This document shows, piece by piece, positions 1 through 5,830 of a stretch of 16,694 bases of DNA (position 1 is the stretch's first letter; each line of letters begins with the position of its first letter). The stretch covers positions 1,042 to 17,735 of the forward strand of contig JAQSCR010000418.1 of the NCBI GenBank assembly GCA_029945495.1, given 5' to 3'. Made by a program: the position numbers and the translations under genes. This stretch comes from Pseudolabrys sp. (GTDB taxonomy: Bacteria > Pseudomonadota > Alphaproteobacteria > Rhizobiales > Xanthobacteraceae). Under the pieces are notes generated by a model. The model worked only from the letters and a program-made list of their open reading frames with translations, made no database searches and was not told where the DNA came from.

Positions 1-301
1 AGCCGCCGCCCCCGCCGCGCCACGCCCCGCTGTCATCGACCAGCACGAAATCGGCCGCGGCCGGATCATCCACCAACTGCATGCGCAAGTCGGGATGGGC
101 CGCCGTATTGTCGATGCGCACGATATGCGCGGCGCTGGTATTGGTGGACAGCTGATAGCCGGCGTCGCCGGCGACGAAGCACGGCTTGGTGGCCGCCGTG
201 TTGCCGCCTGACGTGAAATCCGATGTGAAATAGGCGCCGCCCGCGGCGGCCGACACGGCCATGACCAAAGCCAGCGTCAGACCGATATGCGCGCGTTGCA
301 T
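1..301 (-). CDS. Exported hypothetical protein, N-terminal part (runs off left edge)
   Basis: An open frame reads leftwards from the ATG at 301-299 for 100 codons to the window edge without a stop. It begins MQRAHIGLTLALVMAVSAAA, a typical Sec signal peptide (short basic start, hydrophobic stretch, small residues before a probable cleavage near residue 20). The mature part has one cysteine (about residue 42) and continues with alternating charged and small residues, then DFVLVDDSGAW and a run of glycines at the edge. I do not recognise the family. It lies 109 bp downstream of the comM stop codon on the same strand, so it could be read from comM or from its own promoter. The C-terminus is outside the window, so length and function stay open. 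The reading frame and signal peptide are directly visible; the extracytoplasmic location is inferred. Confidence 0.72.
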   Translation of the reverse strand, partial: MQRAHIGLTLALVMAVSAAAGGAYFTSDFTSGGNTAATKPCFVAGDAGYQLSTNTSAAHIVRIDNTAAHPDLRMQLVDDPAAADFVLVDDSGAWRGGGGG

Positions 302-410
302 GAGCCCCTCGCGGCGCACGCCAAGAGGTGCGCTGTCGCTCAAGGCTAGGCCGCTATCGTTACCGGCTTGTTAACCCTGCGCGCCGCCGCTGCGATTTAG
401 GCGGCCAGCC

Positions 411-1142
411 TTACGCGGCCCTTCGCACTTCGTCGGCGAGCGCACGGTACGACAAGGCCTCGGCCAGATGCACGCGGCCGACTTGTGCCGCGCCGTCGAG
501 ATCGGCGAGCGTGCGCGCGACCCGCAGGACACGATGATAGCCGCGCGCCGACAGGTGCATCCGGTCGGCGGCGTCGCGCAGCAAGGTCATGCCGGCGCTG
601 TCGGCGCGCGCGACGTCTTCCAGCATCGGGCCGCTCGCCTGCGCATTGCAGCGCACGTGCGGCGCGCCAAGCGCGGCGTAGCGTTCGGCCTGGATATCGC
701 GGGCGCGGGCGACGCGGGCGGCGACTTCGCGGCTGCCTTCGGACGGCGGCGGCAGAATCAAATCGGCCGCGGTCACCGCCGGCACCTCGATGTGCAGATC
801 GATGCGGTCGAGCAGCGGGCCGGACAGCCGGCCCTGATAGTCGGCGGCGCAGCGCGGAATGGCGCCGATCGCCGCCATCAGCCCGAGCGCGATCGGCAGA
901 TCGTAATGGCTGCCTTCCTTCGGCACGTCGGCGGGCGCCAGATTGACGGTGATGCGGCGCGCCGGCAGCGCCAGGCCCGAGGCGACCAGCGCCGCGCGCA
1001 CGCGCTCCTTGGCTTCCGAGACCGCCTTGTCGGGCAGGCCGACGATGTTGAAGGCCGGTAGACCGGGCGCGACCTGCGCCTGCACATCCACCGCGCGGGC
1101 ATCGATGCCCTCGAAGGCGACCGTGGCGACGCGCTGAACCAT
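411..1142 (-). CDS. comM: ComM/YifB-family Mg-chelatase-like protein with a large internal deletion
   Basis: ComM (YifB) is an AAA+ helicase that promotes branch migration during integration of incoming DNA in natural transformation. This copy has 243 residues where the family has about 500. The first roughly 95 residues (from MVQRVATVAFEGIDARAV) match the N-terminal Lon/ChlI-like domain, including FNIVGLPDKAVSEAKERVR and NLAPADVPKEGSHYDLP. Then, at about positions 850-860, the frame passes directly into the C-terminal Mg-chelatase domain (YQGRLSGPLLDRIDLHIEVP onward), which is complete to the stop. The rest of the N-terminal domain and the whole ATPase core with Walker A and B (about 265 residues) are absent, yet the frame is intact. 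I chose ATG 1142, the usual family start; GTG 1157 is an in-frame alternative. A promoter (TTGTCG-17-TACACT) and a LexA box lie upstream. Without an ATPase it cannot be a working helicase. It could be a deletion derivative, a pseudogene with an intact frame, or an assembly collapse. Confidence 0.9.
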   Translation of the reverse strand: MVQRVATVAFEGIDARAVDVQAQVAPGLPAFNIVGLPDKAVSEAKERVRAALVASGLALPARRITVNLAPADVPKEGSHYDLPIALGLMAAIGAIPRCAADYQGRLSGPLLDRIDLHIEVPAVTAADLILPPPSEGSREVAARVARARDIQAERYAALGAPHVRCNAQASGPMLEDVARADSAGMTLLRDAADRMHLSARGYHRVLRVARTLADLDGAAQVGRVHLAEALSYRALADEVRRAA

Positions 1143-1170
1143 GCTGTGGATCCCCACCCTGCTACTTTGA

Positions 1171-1199
1171 AGTGTAGCCTAAGTTGTGGAGAGCGACAA
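1171..1199 (-). promoter_or_regulatory. Predicted sigma-70 promoter of comM
   Basis: On the minus strand TTGTCG (1199-1194) is followed after exactly 17 bases by TACACT (1176-1171), giving a transcription start roughly 20 nt before the comM ATG. The -35 box directly abuts the LexA box at 1200-1214. Predicted from sequence only. Confidence 0.5.
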
Positions 1200-1214
1200 G
1201 AACATTTGCAGAAC
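1200..1214. promoter_or_regulatory. LexA (SOS) box, GAAC-N7-GAAC
   Basis: The sequence GAACATTTGCAGAAC is an exact GAAC-N7-GAAC direct repeat; on the other strand it reads GTTC-N7-GTTC, the recognition sequence of alphaproteobacterial LexA. It abuts the -35 box of the predicted comM promoter and overlaps the -35 box of the predicted promoter of the small gene at 1279, so bound LexA could silence both directions. I recall comM being listed as a LexA target in some alphaproteobacteria, which fits, but that recollection is unchecked. Confidence 0.7.
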
Positions 1215-1233
1215 AAATTAAGTCGGCTATAGT
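1206..1233 (+). promoter_or_regulatory. Predicted sigma-70 promoter of the 57-residue gene
   Basis: TTGCAG (1206-1211), a 16-base spacer and TATAGT (1228-1233) form a good promoter for the small gene starting at 1279. The -35 box lies inside the LexA box. A GAATC site (GANTC, the CcrM methylation target in alphaproteobacteria) begins just after the -10 box, at 1235. Confidence 0.5.
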
Positions 1234-1278
1234 CGAATCACCGGAATTCAGAACCCCGCCGCACTCAGGAATCACACC

Positions 1279-1452
1279 ATGATCGACCGTAAAGCGATGG
1301 AAAACGACCTGCATCAGGCCCGCATGGCCCGGCTGGAAGCCGAAGCCGCCAATTCCGACGTCGAGGAATTGATCTGGGAGCTGCAGCATGTGCGGCTCGG
1401 CCGCCAGCGCATCGTGTTCTCGATTGCCGGCTTCGAGCAGGAAGCGGCCTAG
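1279..1452 (+). CDS. Small hypothetical protein (57 aa), candidate SOS-regulated gene
   Basis: The frame runs from ATG 1279 to TAG 1450-1452 and encodes 57 residues beginning MIDRKAMENDLHQARMARLE and ending SIAGFEQEAA. An AGGA ribosome-binding site (1267-1270) lies 8 bases before the ATG, and a promoter with an embedded LexA box lies upstream. The protein is rich in Glu, Ala, Arg and Leu, has no cysteine, signal peptide or membrane segment, and from its heptad-like spacing is probably two amphipathic helices. I do not recognise the family. It is divergent from comM and convergent with gshB (33 bp between stops). Small proteins can be SOS effectors in alphaproteobacteria (SidA in Caulobacter is one), but nothing in this sequence shows such a role. 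That it is a gene is supported by promoter, ribosome-binding site and codon use like its neighbours. Confidence 0.7.
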   Translation: MIDRKAMENDLHQARMARLEAEAANSDVEELIWELQHVRLGRQRIVFSIAGFEQEAA

Positions 1453-1484
1453 GCGGCGAAGGTGGGCCTGCCCCCTGTTCGGGA

Positions 1485-2429
1485 TCAGGCGCGCCGCTTC
1501 TTCTCGATCACATCCCAGACTAAAGCGGCGGCGTCCGGGCCGCCGAGATTCTTCACCGCGCGGATGCCGGTCGGCGAGGTGACGTTGATCTCGGTCAGCC
1601 AGTCGCCGATCACGTCGATGCCGACAAAGACCATGCCGCGCTCGCGCAGATGCGGCCCGAGCCGGTCGCAGATCTCGCGCTCGCGTGGCGTCAGATCGGT
1701 CTTCGCCGGCGAGCCGCCGCGCACCATGTTGGAGCGCAGATCGTCAGCGGCCGGCACGCGGTTGACCGCGCCGGCGAATTCGCCGTCGACCAGCAAAATG
1801 CGCTTATCGCCGTGCTTCACCGCCGGCAGGAATTTCTGAATCACCCATTGCTCGCGGAACGTCACCGCGAACATGTCGTAGAGCGAGCCGAAATTGAGGT
1901 CGTCGCGGGTGATGCGGAACACCGCGCCGCCGCCATGGCCGTAGAGCGGCTTCATGACGATGTCATTGTGTTCGGCGCGGAACGCTTTGATCTCATTGAG
2001 GTCGCGCGTGATCAAGGTCGGCGGCATCAGGTCGGGAAAATCGGTGACGAAGATCTTTTCCGGCGCGTTGCGCACATGCGCCGGGTCGTTGACGACCAAA
2101 GTCTTCGGGTGAATGCGCTCGAGCAGGTGCGTGCTGGTGATATAGGCAAGGTCGAAAGGCGGGTCCTGGCGCAGCAGGATGACGTCGAAGTCGGCCAGCG
2201 CCACGCGCGCCGGCTCGCCGAGCGTGACATGGTCGCCGGCCTGGTCGCGCACGCTCAAGGCCTCGACGCTGGCGAACAACCGGCCGTTGAGCTGGGCCAG
2301 CCGGTCGGGCGTGTAGTGGCTCAAAGCATGGCCGCGCTTTTGCGCTTCTAGCAGCAGCGCGAATGTCGAGTCGCCCTTAACATTGATCCGCTGGATCGGA
2401 TCCATCTGCACCGCGACTTTGAGGGCCAT
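1485..2429 (-). CDS. gshB: Glutathione synthetase
   Basis: GshB joins gamma-glutamylcysteine and glycine with ATP to make glutathione in the cytoplasm. The 314-residue product has the normal family length and is complete: an N-terminal domain starting MALKVAVQMDPIQRINVKGD, the LRQDPPFDLAYIT segment, then the ATP-grasp domain with the flexible glycine loop (VMKPLYGHGGGAVFRI) and the C-terminal EINVTSPTGIRA motif whose Glu and Asn bind metal and nucleotide. I chose ATG 2429 because it gives the conserved N-terminus and is preceded by GAAGG five bases upstream; a frame extension to 2462 adds 11 residues with no family match. In many Rhizobiales gshB sits with yraN and rsmI; here a chemoreceptor on the other strand lies between them. 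Confidence 0.95.
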   Translation of the reverse strand: MALKVAVQMDPIQRINVKGDSTFALLLEAQKRGHALSHYTPDRLAQLNGRLFASVEALSVRDQAGDHVTLGEPARVALADFDVILLRQDPPFDLAYITSTHLLERIHPKTLVVNDPAHVRNAPEKIFVTDFPDLMPPTLITRDLNEIKAFRAEHNDIVMKPLYGHGGGAVFRITRDDLNFGSLYDMFAVTFREQWVIQKFLPAVKHGDKRILLVDGEFAGAVNRVPAADDLRSNMVRGGSPAKTDLTPREREICDRLGPHLRERGMVFVGIDVIGDWLTEINVTSPTGIRAVKNLGGPDAAALVWDVIEKKRRA

Positions 2430-2513
2430 GATCACCTTCGCGCCAAAGTTTAAGGAAAACAAATCGTTAACATATTCCCGGCACTATGCCCGCCGACCGA
2501 CCTGTGCCGGACA

Positions 2514-4196
2514 ATGTGGGGCCACGTGACCTTGCCCAAGCTGTCAATCGCCGCCAAGCTTTATGCCATCTTTGCGCTGATGGCCACCATTACGCTTGCG
2601 CTGACGGTCGTCGTTTTGATCGGCGCCCGGCACCATGCCGCTGTGACCGCGGAGTTCGAGTCGGCCAACAGCGGCACCCTGCACGCGGCGCGGGTCAACG
2701 GCCTGATCTACGCGGTGGTCGCGGAATCGCGCGGCGTCTACATGACGGCCGACGCAGCCGGCCGGAAGCAGTTCATCGACGGCATCGGCGCGTTCAATGC
2801 GCAGATCGCCGAGGCCGTCGCCGACTGGCGCAAGTCGGTCCGTGAGGACGACGCCGAATTGTTCTCGACGTTCCTGGCGCAAATCCGCGACTTCATGGAC
2901 CACCGCCGCGAACTGGCGCGCCTCGCTACCGAGGGGCAGGTGGTCGCGGCCCGCGAATGGGGCGAATCGGCGCGCTCGATGCGGCAGGCGCTCAATGCCG
3001 AGATGGATAAGCTCACCGCCCTTTATGCGCAACGCGCCCAGCGTGCCTACGCCAATCTCGACGGCGGCTTCAACAGCACCGCCGTCTGGCTCGTTCTGTT
3101 TGGCGCGCTCGCCGTGCTCACCAGCGTCGGCGTGCTGCTGATCTCTCGCGGCGTCGTCAATCCGCTGACCGAAATCACCCGGGTCACAGAAATGGTCGCC
3201 AAGGGCGACGACAACATCTCGATTCCGTTCCGCGAGCGCAGCGACGAGATCGGCGCGCTGGCGCGCTCGATCGACATCTTCCAGCAGGCGATGCAGAAGA
3301 ACGATGCGCTCAATCGCACCGTGCTCGACGACGCGGCGACGCGCAGCGCCGCGCAAGAGGCGATGGCCAAGGAAATCGCCCGCTTCTCCGCCGAGGTGGA
3401 AGCGACCTTGTCCGATCTCGGCCAGATTTCCGACCAGATGCTGGAAGCCTCGACCAACCTCGCCGGCGCCTCCGACGATGCTTCGTCGAAGGTGGCGCGC
3501 GCCGAAGCGGCGTCGGCGGAGACGTCTTCCAATGTGCGCGACATTGCTTCGGCCGCCGAAGAGCTGTCGGCGTCCGTCAACGAAATCGATCGTCAGGTGG
3601 CGCAGTCGAACGCCATCGCCACCAAGGCGGTGAACGAGGCGGGCCACACCAATCTCGCGGTCAAGGAACTGGGCGAGGCGGCCGCGCGCATCGGCGACGT
3701 CGTCAAGTTGATCACCGATATCGCCGAGCAGACTAATCTCCTGGCGCTCAACGCCACCATCGAAGCCGCGCGCGCCGGAGAGGCTGGCCGCGGCTTCGCC
3801 GTGGTCGCCGGCGAAGTAAAGGCATTGGCCGGGCAGACCAGCCGCGCCACGGAGGAGATCAGCGCACAGATCGCCGGCATGCAGCGCGCCACCACGACGT
3901 CGATCGCGGCGATCAGCGCCATCGAACATATCATCCGCGAAATCGGCAATATCAGCAGCGCCATCGCCGCGGCGGTAACGGAGCAGGGCGCGGCGACCGG
4001 AGAAATCGCCCGTAGCGTCGAGATCGCGGCCCTGCGCACGGTCGAGACCGCGAACGAAGTCAACCTGGTCGGCTCGGCAACGGCGGAAACGCGCGCCAGC
4101 GCCAATGCGGTCAAGATCGTGGCCGACGATCTCGGCCAGGTCGCCGGCCGCATCCGCGGTCAGGTCGATCAGTTCTTCGATCGGCTGAGCGCTTAA
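2514..4196 (+). CDS. Methyl-accepting chemotaxis protein (transmembrane chemoreceptor)
   Basis: This 560-residue chemoreceptor senses an extracytoplasmic signal and controls CheA through CheW. In order: a membrane segment at about 15-38; a helical periplasmic sensor at about 40-185 that looks like a four-helix bundle; a second membrane segment at about 190-212; a HAMP domain at about 211-260; and a long cytoplasmic coiled coil with the invariant hairpin tip at about 402-440 (EQTNLLALNATIEAARAGE, then GRGFAVVAGEVKALA). The C-terminus (DQFFDRLSA) lacks a CheR/CheB-tethering NWETF-type pentapeptide. Ligand unknown. The start is uncertain: ATG 2514 has no clear ribosome-binding site, and GTG 2526, four codons on, is equally plausible. 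The gene is divergent from gshB, stands alone without other chemotaxis genes, and ends at a strong terminator. Confidence 0.93.
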   Translation: MWGHVTLPKLSIAAKLYAIFALMATITLALTVVVLIGARHHAAVTAEFESANSGTLHAARVNGLIYAVVAESRGVYMTADAAGRKQFIDGIGAFNAQIAEAVADWRKSVREDDAELFSTFLAQIRDFMDHRRELARLATEGQVVAAREWGESARSMRQALNAEMDKLTALYAQRAQRAYANLDGGFNSTAVWLVLFGALAVLTSVGVLLISRGVVNPLTEITRVTEMVAKGDDNISIPFRERSDEIGALARSIDIFQQAMQKNDALNRTVLDDAATRSAAQEAMAKEIARFSAEVEATLSDLGQISDQMLEASTNLAGASDDASSKVARAEAASAETSSNVRDIASAAEELSASVNEIDRQVAQSNAIATKAVNEAGHTNLAVKELGEAAARIGDVVKLITDIAEQTNLLALNATIEAARAGEAGRGFAVVAGEVKALAGQTSRATEEISAQIAGMQRATTTSIAAISAIEHIIREIGNISSAIAAAVTEQGAATGEIARSVEIAALRTVETANEVNLVGSATAETRASANAVKIVADDLGQVAGRIRGQVDQFFDRLSA

Positions 4197-4199
4197 AGC

Positions 4200-4243
4200 G
4201 CTAGAGTCTGATTCATCTTCGATGAATCAGACTCTAGCTTTTT
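4200..4243 (+). terminator. Rho-independent terminator of the chemoreceptor gene
   Basis: Immediately after the TAA stop, CTAGAGTCTGATTCATC (4201-4217) pairs perfectly with 4221-4237 across a TTC loop; G4200-C4238 extends the stem to 18 bp, and TTTTT follows at 4239-4243. The unusually long perfect stem with two GANTC sites (GATTC/GAATC) suggests it may also belong to a dispersed palindromic element. Confidence 0.8.
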
Positions 4244-4252
4244 CATTTATTT

Positions 4253-4302
4253 GAGCATGATCTTATCCGAAAACCGGCATCCACTTTTCGGGATCATGCT
4301 CT
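4253..4302. repeat. Rhizobiales-type dispersed palindromic repeat
   Basis: GAGCATGATC (4253-4262) is exactly inverted at 4292-4301. Inside it CCGAAAA (4267-4273) pairs with TTTTCGG (4285-4291) around an 11-base loop, with a 4-base bulge TTAT on the left. This sequence type (GAGCATGATC ... CCGAAAACCGG ... TTTTCGG ... GATCATGCTC) is, from memory, a very common intergenic repeat in Bradyrhizobium and related genomes. Its last bases overlap the yraN stop codon (TAG on the minus strand, 4303-4301). Confidence 0.75.
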
Positions 4303-4744
4303 AAGTCTCGAACGCGCCGGGAATATGCCGCGGCAATTTGCCGGGCGCGATCAGGACCGCATCGAAGCGCAGATCCTGAAACTTGATTTTTGGATTGTTC
4401 GTCAGCCAGATTTCCGCGGCGGTGGCGATGCGGGCGCGTTGCCGCTCGGTCACCGATTCCGCCGCGCCGTCCAAGGTCGCGCGCGCCTTCACCTCGACGA
4501 AGATCACCGTGTAGCGCCGGCCGGCGATGATGTCGATTTCACCGGCGGCGCAGCGGAAGCGCCGCGCCAGAATGCGGTAGCCCTTGCCGATCAGCCAGGC
4601 GGCGGCCTGGCTCTCCGCCGAGATGCCGCGGTTGAACGCCGCCAGCCGCGGCGGGCTCGGTTCGGCCTTTGGCGGCTTCGGCCGTAACCCGGGAACGCGC
4701 GGCGCCCGCGGTAACGGCGGCAGCGTGTCGTCACCTTTCGCCAT
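4301..4744 (-). CDS. yraN: YraN/UPF0102 family endonuclease-like protein
   Basis: YraN proteins are small predicted nucleases of the PD-(D/E)XK fold with no settled function. The 147-residue product has the family core from about residue 35: SAESQAAAWLIGKGYRILAR, then GEIDIIAGRR and IFVEVKARA, which give the conserved acidic and E-x-K residues, and a conserved end (DLRFDAVLIAPGKLPRHIPGAF). It carries an extra N-terminal tail of about 35 residues very rich in proline and basic residues, longer than usual. ATG 4744 lies inside the 3' end of rsmI (14-base overlap), indicating translational coupling in one operon. The stop codon lies at the edge of the palindromic repeat at 4253-4302. Family assignment is firm; biochemical role is not established. 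Confidence 0.92.
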   Translation of the reverse strand: MAKGDDTLPPLPRAPRVPGLRPKPPKAEPSPPRLAAFNRGISAESQAAAWLIGKGYRILARRFRCAAGEIDIIAGRRYTVIFVEVKARATLDGAAESVTERQRARIATAAEIWLTNNPKIKFQDLRFDAVLIAPGKLPRHIPGAFET

Positions 4745-5657
4745 CGTCGCCTTCTTTCGCCAGATCGAGCGCGCGCTGATAGACGTCGCGCCGGGCGCGG
4801 CCGGTAGCCAGCGCCACTTCGCCGACGGCGTCCTTCACCGACACACGCGCCAGCGCGTTGCGCAGCAGTTCGTCGACATCGGTGTCGGCGGCTTCCTGCT
4901 CGGGCGGCGGCGCAATCACGATGACGATCTCGCCGCGCGTCTCACCACCTTCGGCATAATCGTGCGCCAGGCCCGGCAGATCGCCACGGCGGATTTCCTC
5001 ATGCAGCTTGGTCAGTTCGCGGCACACCGACGCCGCGCGGGGCCCGAGACCTGCGGAGAGATCGGCAAGGCTCGCGCCGAGCCGCGGCCCGCTTTCGAAC
5101 AGCACCAAGGTCGCCGGGATGCTGGCCAGTTCGGCAATGCGCTTTTGCCGCGCGCCTTGCTTGGGCGGCAGGAAGCCCTCGAAGAAAAACCGGTCGGTCG
5201 GCAGGCCGGCGAGCGACAGCGCCGCCAGCACGGCGGAGGCACCGGGCAGCGCGGTCACCGCATGGCCGGCTTCGACCGCGGCGCGGACCAGCCGATAGCC
5301 GGGGTCGGAAATCAGCGGCGTGCCGGCATCCGACACCAGCGCGACCGCTTGGCCCTCGGCGAGCCGCGCGATGATCTTCGGCAGCGCTTCGTCGGCGTTA
5401 TGCTCGTGATACGACATCAAGTGCGTGGCGATGCCGTAGCGCTCGGTCAGCTTGCGGGTGACGCGGGTGTCTTCGCAGGCGATGCAGTCGGCCGCCGCCA
5501 GGGTTTCCAGCGCCCGCAGGCTGATATCGCCCAGATTGCCGATCGGCGTGGCGACCAGATACAGCCCGGGCTGGCAAGCGTGCGCCTCGATCGGCTGGCC
5601 GAATGGCGCGTAGGAAGCCCGGCGGTCGCCCGGCGCGATTTTCTTGTCGTTACTCAT
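4731..5657 (-). CDS. rsmI: 16S rRNA (cytidine(1402)-2'-O)-methyltransferase
   Basis: RsmI uses S-adenosylmethionine to 2'-O-methylate C1402 in the decoding centre of 16S rRNA. The product (308 residues from ATG 5657) shows the tetrapyrrole-methylase fold in order: LYLVATPIGNLGDISLRAL, CEDTRVTRKL, LVSDAGTPLISDPGYRLVR, VTALPGASAVLAALSLAGLP, FFEGFLPPK and VLFESGPRL, followed by a C-terminal helical extension. I chose ATG 5657 (MSNDKK) because it gives the family length; a TTG at 5735 would add 26 unconserved residues. No strong ribosome-binding site is visible before 5657, so the start is moderately certain. The gene overlaps yraN by 14 bases and is divergent from the periplasmic lipoprotein gene at 5831, an arrangement like the rsmI/lpoA-yraN region of enterobacteria. 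Confidence 0.95.
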   Translation of the reverse strand: MSNDKKIAPGDRRASYAPFGQPIEAHACQPGLYLVATPIGNLGDISLRALETLAAADCIACEDTRVTRKLTERYGIATHLMSYHEHNADEALPKIIARLAEGQAVALVSDAGTPLISDPGYRLVRAAVEAGHAVTALPGASAVLAALSLAGLPTDRFFFEGFLPPKQGARQKRIAELASIPATLVLFESGPRLGASLADLSAGLGPRAASVCRELTKLHEEIRRGDLPGLAHDYAEGGETRGEIVIVIAPPPEQEAADTDVDELLRNALARVSVKDAVGEVALATGRARRDVYQRALDLAKEGDDGER

Positions 5658-5727
5658 GCCCGGTACTCTAGCCTGTTGGCCGCGCAATCGCGATTGCAGG
5701 GCCAAAATGGCCCGGTCGGCGTCCGCC

Positions 5728-5776
5728 CAGGACAAATTCCCTTAACTTTTCATTGCCTTAACTTTTGCAGGACAAA
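5728..5776. repeat. Nested direct repeats in the rsmI/lipoprotein intergenic region
   Basis: CAGGACAAA occurs at 5728-5736 and again at 5768-5776. Between these copies CCTTAACTTTT occurs twice, at 5740-5750 and 5756-5766, with a 16-base period. The block lies in the 173-bp divergent region between rsmI and the lipoprotein gene, where promoters for both must sit. It could be a regulator site or a simple duplication; no known operator is recognised. Confidence 0.55.
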
Positions 5777-5830
5777 ATAGCCGATACCGTCTAGGACTGA
5801 GGTAATTCTGTTGCGTGGGGAGCGGCCCTC

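Noticed and set aside
355..407. GCCGCC...GGCGGC stem after comM as a terminator
   Set aside because: No T-tract follows on the minus strand, and such short G/C complementarity is expected by chance at this base composition.
2544..3929. Long open frame antisense to the chemoreceptor gene
   Set aside because: High-GC third-position shadow of the chemoreceptor; the product is rich in Arg/Gly/Asp with no family motifs.
5740..5766. Two TTAAC units read as a CtrA binding site
   Set aside because: The CtrA full site is TTAA-N7-TTAA; the gap here is 12 bases.
4584..5780. Long plus-strand frame across rsmI
   Set aside because: Antisense shadow of rsmI and yraN, which have unambiguous family motifs on the minus strand; composition Arg/Gln/Gly-rich.
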